From: Synechococcus sp. WH 7805
GTDB lineage: Bacteria; Cyanobacteriota; Cyanobacteriia; PCC-6307; Cyanobiaceae
Direction: 5' to 3'
NCBI RefSeq assembly: GCF_000153285.1
Contig: NZ_CH724168.1
Span: 1,331,008 to 1,395,007, forward strand
DNA: 64,000 bases
Shown one piece after another: positions 15,966 through 25,432 of this stretch (positions are counted from its first letter, which is position 1; the number at the start of each line of letters is the position of its first letter). The translations under genes were made by a program, and so were the position numbers. The notes beneath the pieces are model-generated. The model ran no database searches. It had not been told where the DNA came from and saw nothing but the letters and a program-made list of their open reading frames with translations.

Positions 15966-18900
15966 TCATACCAGGACATTACTGTCAGCATTAGGGGAGA
16001 ATTCATCAACGCCAGATGGAGTGAACAAACCTCCATTAATCAAATCAGGTGTATTCACACCCAATTGCTCCGTGAAAGCGGTGCTATCCCAAATGAGTGG
16101 TTCTTGCACGAACAAGAATTCGACATCGGCGACATCGAGATTTCCCTCTGGGAAAAGATCAGAGAAAGCTTGGTTACGTACACGGCGTGGAATCAACATG
16201 TCTTGCTCAATGACCTCGAAATCATTGACATTCACAATGCCGTCAAAGTTGGCATCAGCTTGGGATGGATTAGTACCGGCATTGATTGCATTCTGCAAGA
16301 AGTCAACATCTTTATTATTAACACGACCATCCAGATTAAGATCACCCTGGAAAGTCACCAGATGCCTAACATGTAGATTACTGATATCTCGAGTATCCCA
16401 GCTATTCCAAGACTTCGTGGTCAGTTCATAGCCGGCACCGGCATCACCAGAGGTGCTTAATATTTCACCAACAGCATCATCGTTGACCTTAAACGTTGCT
16501 GTTACTTCAACAGAGCGATCGACCGGAAGCGTCTCTAAGAAAGTTTCACCGTTAGCGAACACAGCAGAAACCTGCGCGATATCACTACTAAAATTCTCGA
16601 GCGACAGGTCTTTCACTTTAAATCCAGCAATATTCGACCAAGAATTCGTTTGAGTAATGGTCGAGCCGGCTCGAACCAAGTTCGAGAATCCACCGTCAAT
16701 CAGCTCGGTGCCTAGATCAAAATGACCATCGACTTCAAGCGTCATGTCAGCGAGTTGAACATGTTTAACAACACCATTGCTTTGATAAACGACTTTATCA
16801 ATGCCTTGGAATGACTTAACACCTGAGCTGCGCCATTCAACATTCAAGGCCTGTCCATCAAAATCAATCGAGTATTTGCCAACTTCACCACCAAGCTTTA
16901 AAACTGCGGTGTTGTCTCCGCTATCGCGGGTAAAATCGAAATCATTGGCATTGGACACCTTCAAAGACTGAGAAACTTCATCAGCAGACGTTAACAGCAC
17001 ACTATGTCTTTCATCAGGTTGAAATTCAACCTTGAGACCAGACTCCGGTGTATTAAATACAAATGAATTTGCTCCAAACTGCTTGTATGCCGCCTTATCC
17101 AAAACGACATGCTCAATGCCAAAGAATTGATCAAGAGTTTCGAGAGCGTCTCTAGTGGCCACACCCTCTGCACCCCATGGATTCAGAGATGAAAGATCAA
17201 CAGCAACACTTTGAACACCATCTTGAGGTGAAACTTCAGCCACTAAGGTGTCGTACCCAGGACCACCAAAGACATAAGTTGAGTCAGAACCGTCGGTATA
17301 AATAGTGTCATCGCCTCCATCTGCAAAGATAAGATCAGTCGGAAGCGTCGGATCTTCTACAAGCGGTTCTACCACTTCAGCAACGGGTGGTTCCTCTACT
17401 GCAACGTCGATATAGCCGTTACGCTCCATCCAAGCTGTTAATTCCTCAGCATCAACTTGATTAGAGAGAAGAGCTTCAATGTCATGATGCTTACCGGCGT
17501 AAATCGTGTCGTTACCAGTTGGACCGACATAAGGCATCACCACCATCGTTGGTCTTGGACCGCGCTCACCAGGATCATCAGGATCAACAATCTTACGCGT
17601 ACCTTCGATATATTCGCGGAAAGCAGTGATCTGTTCTGAAGTAAAAGCCTCACCAGTTAAAGGATTGATTCCGCCAACGAGAACGCCATATCCAATTTCA
17701 GTCTTGAGAGGCAGAAGGGTCTTAACAATTTTGCCTCTTCGATTACGGTTTTCCCAGGCACGAGCAAGCATCTCGGCATTGAAGGTAGGAGCCGCACCAT
17801 CGCCAAAGAGAATGTCTCCAAACTCTTCACCAGGACCGCCTGAACCATCACCAACGACGATGTCGTCACCACCACCACCGGCAACCTCATCTGGCCCAGC
17901 CCCACCAAAGAGAATGTCATTGCCCTCCACGTTAAGGGCATCTGCAGCCCCAGAGTCACCAAAGACAACGTCGAACAGATCACCTGCAAGAACTAGATCA
18001 TGGCCTAGGCCAGCATCATGGAGACCAGAACCGCTGAGGCGAAGCAGGTAGTCATCATTGTTCTCACCAAATAGAGCGTCCTCGGTTTGTCCATAAAGAG
18101 TGTCATTATCATTACCACCAAAGATATGATCCAAGTCGAGATCATCTCCTCCCCGAAGTTGATCTGCACCGTCTTGGCCGTAAACCCAATCTTCACCACC
18201 AAGGGCATTGATAATGTCATCACCAGCACCACCACGAATATCATCAGATGCTACACGCGTCTCAAATCCTTTCTTCGCTGCTCCGCTACTGCCCTGAATA
18301 ACATTATTCAGTTCATTGCCCGCGATAATGCGATTAAACGCATTGCCATCCCAATCACGCTCATTCACTGCAACGAAATCCTTCGTGCCATCAGCGAGGG
18401 TATCGATCTTTGCAACACGGAACGTATCTTGATGGACATATTGAGCTCCATCCCCCAGTGCCGTTTGAATCATTGCAGTCCAGGTCTGGTGACCCAGTTG
18501 CCTCAATGTCTCTGAGCCCGGAATACTGATTTTGTAATATTCTTCATCTCTATCTTGTGCTCGATCAAAACTATCAATCAGCAAGAATGTAAATGTATTC
18601 CCCATCAGGCTGTGCATGAGCCCTTCACCAGTTGGGGTTTTCACTTGCTTCTCAGCAAGTCCACCCACGTAGAGCGAAACATTATCTAAACCAATACTAT
18701 TATCCAGGGCGGCATCGGGACCTCCATACAGGGCCATGAAATCGAAAACAAGATCGGTATCACGGAGATTCTTAGAAAAGTCCTCCCAATTCTCGTAAGG
18801 CTTCATTCGCCGAAGAAACTCATTACGCTCCGAGCCAGGCGCAAAAATACCAGCTGAAACATCAGAAGCCCCAGACTGGAGTTCGTTACCAATACCAGTC

Positions 18901-20984
18901 TCTAAGAACAACTCGCTGACCGACCGACGAAATTCTTGGAGAGTCGGCAAACCCATGTCATTCGCCCGCTCAACATTAAAGGCCAGCAAATCATTAGGCT
19001 GTCCAACAAGCATATTCCGAACTGCATCGACAACCAGAGTATCGACAGCCTGGGAACGCTCATGAACATTGGCAGCGATAATTCCCTCTGCCCCACCAAG
19101 CTCACCGTAAAGAGCTGGATTAATAAAAGCGTCAATTAGAGGCTTTTCAATCAATTCCGTGACACGAATCAATTCCTCCAATTCCTCAATCTTGGCTCCA
19201 TTCAGTTCAGAATAAATTTGTGAATGTCCATAACGGAATGCAGCGCCGGCAAACTCAGTCGAAATATTAGGATTGACCTCAGGATGAACACCGTTAAATC
19301 CGTGCTCATTGAGAATGATTTCTTGTGGCATTAACCGGTCTGTGTCAGGCATCAGATCCCGATCCTGAGCCTCAGAAATACCAAAAGGAATACCACCCGT
19401 TGCATGCACTAAATATTGATCAGCGATCATGCGCTGATACCCAGCATTATTAACAGTACGCGCCATTGCGAACACCGCTTGAGCGGCGTCAAGCGTCAGT
19501 GTCTGCCCCTCTGCATTGGCATGCTCAATATCCCAACCCTTTGCCAAAGCGACAATATGCTCTAAACCAGGTGCTTCTTGCCTTACCTGCTCAAGCGAAT
19601 CATACTCTGCAGCAACTTGAGCTAACTGGTCTTCAATACGATCTACAAGATGATTGTGATTGCGCAAAAAGACTTCTGTGATGGCCATGAGTTGTGAATT
19701 CTCATTGGTCCGTGCATCACCCGAAATTTTATGGCCGAGCGCTGAAAAAGCACTGTAATTCGCAAGGGGGCTTGCATCACCAATCAGCATCGAAAAGACT
19801 TGCTCAAAATCGGTACCGTTGCTCGATCCTGCTGATAATTGAGCAAAAAATTGAGAACGCTGTGCTCGAAGGTTCTCTAACTCCTCCATCACTGAAAAAG
19901 TTTTGTCTTTACCTGCAATATTGAGAGTAATGACATCAACCCGCGGATCTCCAGTGACTTTATTTCCCAATTCCTGACCACGAACTTGGCGATCCCACTC
20001 ACGGACCACTTGATCAGAGAAATAAAGAGAGCGGCTATCAAGCAGACTATCAACGAGATTCTTTAGCTCTGACTGTGATGCATACCCCAAGCGTTGGGCT
20101 GAATTGATGATGACATCGTAAAAGCTAGGGAGAGAAGCAACATCCCCTGTGTACTCTCTGAAAAAGCGTAAATCACTCGTCGCTGACCAGTATGAATTAA
20201 GGAGTCTTGCAGTGAAATTACCATCGGCATCTTTTTCACGCAGATAGCTATTTATTTCAATATTTGCTCCATAGGATTGATCTTGGTCAAAGAAAGGCGT
20301 CTTGACATTCTGGAATTCCCCTTCACCAGGCGCATCAGTGCCTTCAATAGGTTCGGCTGCATTCAGAAGTTGGAGCGACTTGACGGGCTGGCCATTAAAG
20401 TCAAATGATTTATTTCGCAAAGGATCCTGCTTTGGCAGGAAAACGGTCATCTTATCTGCATCTTCACCTGACTGTTTAGGAATCAGGTCCAAGCCATGGT
20501 CAATGTATTGACCAGTGCCCATAAAGAGATTGTTATAACCGGCCTCTTCCGGCATGAACCACTCACCCTGGTCAGAAATCGTGTTGCTGACTTGACGAGA
20601 ATTAGGGAAAGGTCTTCCGTCCGGACCAAAACTCTGAATATATCCTTCAACGGCTGTAGGAGAATTATCCTCTCCAAGCTGAGCCACTGCTTTATCAATC
20701 GTTCCTTGAGAACGACTACCCCTTCCGGGGTAATTATTAACAGAGGAGATTCTCTCAAACGGTGAGCCGCCATCATCTACCTCGACAATGCGGACATCGT
20801 CCATCATGAACTTGTCCAGCAGCATCGAAAGATCTGCCTTGCCGAGAGCGAAGTCTTGCTTCAGCTCTGTCGTTCGATTAATCTCAACTCCACTGATGTC
20901 GGTGCCAAACTCTGCTTTAAATTCTTCTTCAATAAATTTCTTTGAATTGTTTTGAAAGTCTTTAGACTGCTTGTTTTGAGCCAC
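15966..20984 (-). CDS. Giant RTX haem peroxidase (animal-type, peroxidockerin-like)
   Basis: A 1672-residue protein. Residues ~100-860 are an animal-type haem peroxidase: distal GQYIDHGLDL (His near 163), GDARTNENSQ with the catalytic Arg (near 425), FLRNHNHL (439-446), and proximal FRYGHSQIY (His near 587). RTX-like repeats (GGAGDD, GGNDND, GGAGPD) lie at about 915-1062, and again near 1155 and 1222. Two dockerin/EF-hand-like loops, GDLNLDGRVNNKD and ADANFDGIVNVND, lie at about 1547-1588. There is no N-terminal signal peptide, as expected for type I secretion, but no transporter genes are nearby. The peroxidase superfamily literature names bacterial peroxicins and peroxidockerins; this fits the latter, with RTX added. 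The Asp after the distal His is Gly here. A terminator follows the gene. Confidence 0.9.
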   Translation of the reverse strand: MAQNKQSKDFQNNSKKFIEEEFKAEFGTDISGVEINRTTELKQDFALGKADLSMLLDKFMMDDVRIVEVDDGGSPFERISSVNNYPGRGSRSQGTIDKAVAQLGEDNSPTAVEGYIQSFGPDGRPFPNSRQVSNTISDQGEWFMPEEAGYNNLFMGTGQYIDHGLDLIPKQSGEDADKMTVFLPKQDPLRNKSFDFNGQPVKSLQLLNAAEPIEGTDAPGEGEFQNVKTPFFDQDQSYGANIEINSYLREKDADGNFTARLLNSYWSATSDLRFFREYTGDVASLPSFYDVIINSAQRLGYASQSELKNLVDSLLDSRSLYFSDQVVREWDRQVRGQELGNKVTGDPRVDVITLNIAGKDKTFSVMEELENLRAQRSQFFAQLSAGSSNGTDFEQVFSMLIGDASPLANYSAFSALGHKISGDARTNENSQLMAITEVFLRNHNHLVDRIEDQLAQVAAEYDSLEQVRQEAPGLEHIVALAKGWDIEHANAEGQTLTLDAAQAVFAMARTVNNAGYQRMIADQYLVHATGGIPFGISEAQDRDLMPDTDRLMPQEIILNEHGFNGVHPEVNPNISTEFAGAAFRYGHSQIYSELNGAKIEELEELIRVTELIEKPLIDAFINPALYGELGGAEGIIAANVHERSQAVDTLVVDAVRNMLVGQPNDLLAFNVERANDMGLPTLQEFRRSVSELFLETGIGNELQSGASDVSAGIFAPGSERNEFLRRMKPYENWEDFSKNLRDTDLVFDFMALYGGPDAALDNSIGLDNVSLYVGGLAEKQVKTPTGEGLMHSLMGNTFTFLLIDSFDRAQDRDEEYYKISIPGSETLRQLGHQTWTAMIQTALGDGAQYVHQDTFRVAKIDTLADGTKDFVAVNERDWDGNAFNRIIAGNELNNVIQGSSGAAKKGFETRVASDDIRGGAGDDIINALGGEDWVYGQDGADQLRGGDDLDLDHIFGGNDNDTLYGQTEDALFGENNDDYLLRLSGSGLHDAGLGHDLVLAGDLFDVVFGDSGAADALNVEGNDILFGGAGPDEVAGGGGDDIVVGDGSGGPGEEFGDILFGDGAAPTFNAEMLARAWENRNRRGKIVKTLLPLKTEIGYGVLVGGINPLTGEAFTSEQITAFREYIEGTRKIVDPDDPGERGPRPTMVVMPYVGPTGNDTIYAGKHHDIEALLSNQVDAEELTAWMERNGYIDVAVEEPPVAEVVEPLVEDPTLPTDLIFADGGDDTIYTDGSDSTYVFGGPGYDTLVAEVSPQDGVQSVAVDLSSLNPWGAEGVATRDALETLDQFFGIEHVVLDKAAYKQFGANSFVFNTPESGLKVEFQPDERHSVLLTSADEVSQSLKVSNANDFDFTRDSGDNTAVLKLGGEVGKYSIDFDGQALNVEWRSSGVKSFQGIDKVVYQSNGVVKHVQLADMTLEVDGHFDLGTELIDGGFSNLVRAGSTITQTNSWSNIAGFKVKDLSLENFSSDIAQVSAVFANGETFLETLPVDRSVEVTATFKVNDDAVGEILSTSGDAGAGYELTTKSWNSWDTRDISNLHVRHLVTFQGDLNLDGRVNNKDVDFLQNAINAGTNPSQADANFDGIVNVNDFEVIEQDMLIPRRVRNQAFSDLFPEGNLDVADVEFLFVQEPLIWDSTAFTEQLGVNTPDLINGGLFTPSGVDEFSPNADSNVLV
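17799..18242 (-). repeat. RTX-type calcium-binding repeat block inside the peroxidase
   Basis: This segment encodes about residues 915-1062 of the peroxidase. It is made of imperfect nonapeptides of the GGxGxDxxx type, for example GGAGDDIIN, GGNDNDTLY, GGAGPDEVA and GGGGDDIVV, mixed with shorter FGDG and FGE turns. Such blocks bind Ca2+ and fold outside the cell after type I secretion. The spacing is irregular, so the block is older or more diverged than typical RTX toxins. Confidence 0.85.
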
Positions 20985-21302
20985 TAGTTTTACCTCAATG
21001 AGAAAAGGTTTGCATTATTTGTAAGCCCAAGAGTGGCACCTACAGTTCAACCATATGAATCCCGGTGCGCCACACCGACATCGACAAGAAAAAGACTGCA
21101 CAACGACTACTTCTCTGCGCCTGAAAACCAAAGCTTGTAAACGTGTTTACATTTCAAGTAAACGCATGCATCTGCTTTCTCAGAGCATTGACGCATCAGT
21201 ATCCATCTCTTCTAGCTCACCATCTCTGGCGCAACGCGACACCCGTCTGTCAACGAACCTCGGAGAGGTCAACGCAACCAGGCCTTGCTCAATCGCAACA
21301 AA
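20985..21302. other. Upstream region of the peroxidase gene
   Basis: Roughly 320 bases between the peroxidase start and the hairpin that ends the kinase transcript. It should contain the peroxidase promoter. A plus-strand open frame across it (21055-21396) has low-complexity Ser/Thr/Arg content and no motif and is rejected. No operator-like palindrome was recognised. Confidence 0.45.
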
Positions 21303-21328
21303 CCTCACGAGCAGAACAGCTCGTGAGG
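21303..21328 (-). terminator. Hairpin terminator downstream of the histidine kinase
   Basis: CCTCACGAGC and GCTCGTGAGG form a perfect 10-bp stem around a 6-base loop. On the minus strand it is followed by TTTGTTG, a short and imperfect T-tract. It lies about 180 bases past the kinase stop and before the peroxidase gene on the same strand, so it probably separates the two transcripts. Confidence 0.55.
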
Positions 21329-21508
21329 CGATAGCACCAGGAAGAGTTCGCAGTACTCAACTGAACAGGGACTATGACCTGTTCAATCGAGCCTGACCCA
21401 ACAACAGAAAATCCTTCATAGCAGAGAGCAGCGTGAAGCTCACTGATCAACGCAGAGCCACAAGCCAACAGTCAAGGGATTCAGACGGTGTGCGTGCTGA
21501 ATTAACAA

Positions 21509-23371
21509 TCAGCGAACAACTGAAAACTCCAATCTGATCACTGTTCCCAACGCACTCGAATCAGCCACAGCAATCCGACCGTTCATCAGATCCACGAGCT
21601 GTGAAACCAGTGCCAAACCGACCCCAGAGCCAGGTACAGATTGATTGTGCTGCATTCCGCGGAAAAAAGGTTTGAAGATATTGGCTTGGTCCTCGATTGA
21701 GATCCCAGGGCCATGATCCTTAATCTCACAAAAGAAGCATTCCGAAGATGTGCCCTGGCTTAAATAAATCGGCGATGCTTCAGGCGAATACTTTGCAGCA
21801 TTTTCAAGTACATTAATGAGACACTGAATCAAACGTTCAAGATTAATTAGCAATGACAAGTCTTTAAATTGTTCTAAATCCTGAAGTTGATCATGCTGAA
21901 CTCTGGAGCCCCAGGGGAGTAATTCAAGCTGTCTGAACATCTGTTGCAACACATCAAATGCAGAAATTTTCTCCAAAGACAAAGTCAATCGACCAGATTC
22001 ACACAACGACAAATCAGTCAGATCGCGAACGAGTCGGTCGGCTTTACACGCTTCATTTTCCAACAAATGCATCAGTTGAAGGTCTGAGTCAGGTACGTCC
22101 TTCAGACGATCTCCAAGACGATGGGCTGTCGCACTGATCAATGCCAACGGTGTCATCAGCTCGTGACTCACTGATCGCATAAAGAGCTGTTGCTGTGTCC
22201 ATGCATGCTGAATGCGTTCCGCAAGTCGGTTGTAAGAAGTCACGACTCCCTGCCATTCCTGAGGTTGACTCTCCAACAAAAGAGATTCATTGTGAGGCAC
22301 TCCATAAGAACACAATGTCATTTGGTCCATCATTTCTTCAAGTGCCTTGAAATGAGGAATCAATGAGTTCATCGGATGATCGGACAATGGAGTCCTGAGG
22401 GCATCTAAATTCCCTCGAACTTTGCCTGATTCAAATGCAGAGATACACTGCGATTTCACTTGATCTAAAAAAAGCTGAGATCCTGACTGATCATTCGCGA
22501 TAACAATAATCCCTTGTGAGACGATAGCTGCGACAAATGTTGCCACCTCAAGAAGAAGACTGTCCCCAGAGCTCGACTTCAATACCAGAAGATTCCGCTG
22601 AAGCAGTCGATTCATCTTCGAGACAATTGCAGATGGCAATTCGTTCTCTGCCAATGCAAGTGCACTGCTGCTTGCCAACAAATTAAACACCGCAATATTC
22701 ATCACTGCCTGGCGCAGATTCACACTCAGATTAAACTGGCTCTTGTCTGACAGGCCTGCATAAAATTCCCTGAAAGCATCAAAAAAGCACTCACCCAAAG
22801 ACAACTCTTCAAGCCGTTGAATAAAAGTTTTCTTGTGCTTAACCCTTAGCGTAGAAGCTTCAGGTGCGCCGCCGAAAAACTCCCAACCGTTATAGAGAGC
22901 TGTAGAAAGACATTGATAGAAAAGTGCACTTGAAGACTGCCCATGCGCTGACTGATCAGCGATCTCCAATGAAAGCTTAACCCAAGAAACGAAATCACTC
23001 AACTCACTTCTTGAGAGAATAACCGCTTGAGGATTACAATCCAGGCAACGAAAGTCCGCCCACTCCAAATGATTTATTGAACTTCCAATAGCTTCTCTTT
23101 TTTCGGGAAATTGCTCGCCAACACTTAAACCATCGCCTACCAATTGACACCATCTAAAACCAACTCTCTCATCTATAAAGGGAATTGAAAAGGCATCACA
23201 TCGTGCGCCTCCATCGAACTTACTTGTTTCCATATCGCCCGCAACCAACTGCGATGCAGGCGGATTTTTATATAAAAAATATGCTTCCAATGCAACATCA
23301 TCAGTGTTTATCCGTTCAACCAGACTGTTGCGAGTAAACAGGCGCTGCTGATCCAGTGAACTAAGTGCCAT
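21509..23371 (-). CDS. Sensor histidine kinase with unrecognised N-terminal sensor
   Basis: A 620-residue kinase from the ATG at 23369-23371. The phospho-acceptor His is in FMRSVSHELMTPL (about residue 403). The ATPase domain has the N box VLENAAKYSP, G1 KDHGPGIS and G2 GSGVGLALVSQL, all intact. Just before the His box is YNRLAERIQHAWTQQQL, as found after HAMP-type linkers. The N-terminal ~370 residues match no domain I recognise; a Cys-x2-Cys (CLDC) occurs near residue 110. Hydrophobic stretches near 225-240 and 275-292 are not clear membrane helices, so it may be cytosolic. The frame is open to 23446 with a TTG start, which is less likely. No response regulator is adjacent; candidates lie 7-11 kb away. 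Confidence 0.88.
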   Translation of the reverse strand: MALSSLDQQRLFTRNSLVERINTDDVALEAYFLYKNPPASQLVAGDMETSKFDGGARCDAFSIPFIDERVGFRWCQLVGDGLSVGEQFPEKREAIGSSINHLEWADFRCLDCNPQAVILSRSELSDFVSWVKLSLEIADQSAHGQSSSALFYQCLSTALYNGWEFFGGAPEASTLRVKHKKTFIQRLEELSLGECFFDAFREFYAGLSDKSQFNLSVNLRQAVMNIAVFNLLASSSALALAENELPSAIVSKMNRLLQRNLLVLKSSSGDSLLLEVATFVAAIVSQGIIVIANDQSGSQLFLDQVKSQCISAFESGKVRGNLDALRTPLSDHPMNSLIPHFKALEEMMDQMTLCSYGVPHNESLLLESQPQEWQGVVTSYNRLAERIQHAWTQQQLFMRSVSHELMTPLALISATAHRLGDRLKDVPDSDLQLMHLLENEACKADRLVRDLTDLSLCESGRLTLSLEKISAFDVLQQMFRQLELLPWGSRVQHDQLQDLEQFKDLSLLINLERLIQCLINVLENAAKYSPEASPIYLSQGTSSECFFCEIKDHGPGISIEDQANIFKPFFRGMQHNQSVPGSGVGLALVSQLVDLMNGRIAVADSSALGTVIRLEFSVVR

Positions 23372-23657
23372 TACGAGAATCTCATTTTGCTCCCAAGCAG
23401 ATGGTGGAATAGGAATCGCACGCTGAGCATCAAGCGAACAAAACAACGCTATTCACACAAAAATTGAGAGGAGCTCGTATTTCGGACAAAAGGCAATAGT
23501 GCACCGCCCTTAGGAAGCTTTCTAAGCTCACACCTAGAGACCAAGAGACAACGAAGCAACAGATTTATTCGGAAAACGATGCACAAGACACCAAATACGC
23601 AGACCTGGAGCAGCTCATTCCTTCAAGAGCACCACTCTCCCAGCTTGATGTTGAGAC

Positions 23658-23852
23658 ATGTCTGTCTCAATGAACTACACCCCAGTTACCACGATGGAAT
23701 GGAGTCTTGATGCCGAACAAACCCTGAAAGAGGTTCCTTTCTTCATTCGGCCTGTCGTTCGCAAAAGCATCGAAAAGATGGCTGCGTCCGATGGCAAAAC
23801 CATGGTCGACAGCGAGCTGTACGCAAGAGCGAAAGCCGCTCGAGGACGTTAG
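23658..23852 (+). CDS. Stand-alone PCP_red-domain protein
   Basis: A 64-residue protein. Residues ~14-58 match the small helical PCP_red domain found at the C-terminus of light-independent protochlorophyllide reductase subunit B: a leading W, then A..TL..VPFFIRP, R..IE..A and a final ELYARAKA. Stand-alone copies are common in cyanobacteria; their function is unknown, though pigment or photosystem biogenesis is often suggested. The gene lies between the kinase (divergent) and a carotenoid oxygenase (convergent). The first ATG (23658) is used; ATG 23673 would shorten it by five residues. Confidence 0.75.
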   Translation: MSVSMNYTPVTTMEWSLDAEQTLKEVPFFIRPVVRKSIEKMAASDGKTMVDSELYARAKAARGR

Positions 23853-23858
23853 GGAGCA

Positions 23859-23880
23859 TTGCTGCCAATCAGGGCAGCAA
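23859..23880. terminator. Hairpin between convergent PCP_red and carotenoid oxygenase genes
   Basis: TTGCTGCC and GGCAGCAA form an 8-bp stem around a 6-base loop, in the 35 bases between the two convergent stop codons. There is no T-tract on either strand, so a terminator role is only suggested by position. Confidence 0.4.
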
Positions 23881-23887
23881 GCATGAC

Positions 23888-25402
23888 TTAAGAGCAGGCC
23901 GGCTGCCAACTCCCATGCAGACCATGAGGGATCGCCAGAGGCAACTCAACCACAGCGATCTCTCGCAGATCAGACGCATCGAGAATCACAAGATCAGAGC
24001 CTTCCCGGTCACCGTTCCAGACCAGCTCGAGAACCCAGCCTTCATCCTCAGCCGTTGCACCGGGGCGGGGAACCATCAGTGGTTCGCTGACGAAGCCATG
24101 GGGTGCGGCACTCCAGATCCATCGCTCTCCACTGCTGAGATCCAGCTTCTTGATCACCTGCAGGGGGTCATTGCCCTGCTCCCGGGCAGCCGCGGCCATC
24201 CAGGCGTAGCGGCATGGCAGGCCCTCCTTTTCGGGATTCACCATGGCGAATTCGCAGCAGCGTTCACTCAAGCGAGTGGTTTGCACCCGGCCACTCTCCA
24301 AGCTGATGCGGCATTGCTCCAGCAAACCCTCTGGAATCAGATCGAAATCCACCGCGGCGAAGTCCATCTCCGGACCGACAGAGGGAAAGTCGCTGTAGTA
24401 AATGCTTTCCACCACCACATCACCCTCCTCTTCCCAGGCATTGAGGTGATGGAACACAAAGCCGTCCGGGGCATCCACAATGCGAGGCGACTGACCGGCG
24501 AAGGCACCACTGTCGCGGGGGATCAACCAGAACTTCGCCTGACCATCAGGTTTTGACTGCAGGCACTGAGCCGCACCTTTCTGACCAAGCACGAATGGCA
24601 GCGGGTTGAACGCGATGGCGTTTTGAAGAAACACCGCCCAGTTGGGTGTGATCGCGAAATCGTGCAGAAATGCGAAGCCGTTGAAGCTGTCTTTACGTTC
24701 ACAGAGAAGATCGCCGGCCTTAATGCCTGCAGCAGGATCGGTTTCAGTGGCGAACTCCATCAAGCGGATGGTGCTGCGCGGCCCGGTTTTCACCCCAAAG
24801 GTCACCATGCGTGGACGGTCGTGATGGCCAGGATCAAAACGAGGATGCGCACTGAAGGCCTCACCTTTTTTGAGCACACCTCCCAGAAGGCTGATGCCAT
24901 GGGTTTCAAGGGTGCGGGGATCCAACGCGTGCGGTTCCGCCGCTTCCCAGAGCGCCAGTAACTGATCGCCCAACTGCACCACCCCGGTGTTGGCGATGTT
25001 CTTCAGGCGGAGATCAAATGCATTCGCTAGAGGCCCACCAGGCTTCTGGCTGCCGAACACACCGCGATACAGCACCTTCCCTGCAGCTTCCTCTTCCTGC
25101 CAACCGGCCGTTCGCACAAAGCGATTGCTCAGGGCAACAGCACCTTCCTGAAAGCGCAGAGCCGTGATCATCCCATCGCCGTCAAAGGGATGATGCACCC
25201 GCTGACCGTTGCGCTCGAGTCGACCGGGACCGTTGCGGTACAGAGTTCCCACCAAGTCGGGAGGGATGGTGCCGCGCACCGGGGTCAGGGACACATCGGT
25301 GAGCTCCTGCTCCACATTGCGAAAGGCACTAGCCCATTCCGACCGCTCGAAACGGTCAACGGCAGGAGCGACGGTCACAGAAGATGGAGCAGTTGACCCC
25401 AT
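23888..25402 (-). CDS. Carotenoid cleavage oxygenase (RPE65/CCD family)
   Basis: A 504-residue non-haem iron oxygenase that cleaves a carotenoid or apocarotenoid double bond. The four iron-binding His regions are visible: SAHPRFDP, LHDFAITPNW, VFHHLNAWEE and the C-terminal IPHGLHGSW. LYRNGPGRLER and HPFDGDGM near residues 54-77 are also family hallmarks. The length equals that of cyanobacterial apocarotenoid oxygenases such as ACO/Diox1, but the exact substrate is not determined. It is transcribed toward the PCP_red gene and away from hisB by a 30-base gap. Confidence 0.92.
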   Translation of the reverse strand: MGSTAPSSVTVAPAVDRFERSEWASAFRNVEQELTDVSLTPVRGTIPPDLVGTLYRNGPGRLERNGQRVHHPFDGDGMITALRFQEGAVALSNRFVRTAGWQEEEAAGKVLYRGVFGSQKPGGPLANAFDLRLKNIANTGVVQLGDQLLALWEAAEPHALDPRTLETHGISLLGGVLKKGEAFSAHPRFDPGHHDRPRMVTFGVKTGPRSTIRLMEFATETDPAAGIKAGDLLCERKDSFNGFAFLHDFAITPNWAVFLQNAIAFNPLPFVLGQKGAAQCLQSKPDGQAKFWLIPRDSGAFAGQSPRIVDAPDGFVFHHLNAWEEEGDVVVESIYYSDFPSVGPEMDFAAVDFDLIPEGLLEQCRISLESGRVQTTRLSERCCEFAMVNPEKEGLPCRYAWMAAAAREQGNDPLQVIKKLDLSSGERWIWSAAPHGFVSEPLMVPRPGATAEDEGWVLELVWNGDREGSDLVILDASDLREIAVVELPLAIPHGLHGSWQPACS

Positions 25403-25432
25403 CTTCTCGTAACGGACTGTGAAGCGCGCGCT

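Noticed and set aside
21363-21384. GAACAGG/CCTGTTC hairpin near the kinase 3' end
   Set aside because: No T-tract on either strand; the 10-bp hairpin at 21303-21328 is a better terminator candidate.
21055-21396. 113-codon plus-strand frame upstream of the peroxidase
   Set aside because: Ser/Thr/Arg low-complexity, spans the kinase terminator hairpin and has no domain.
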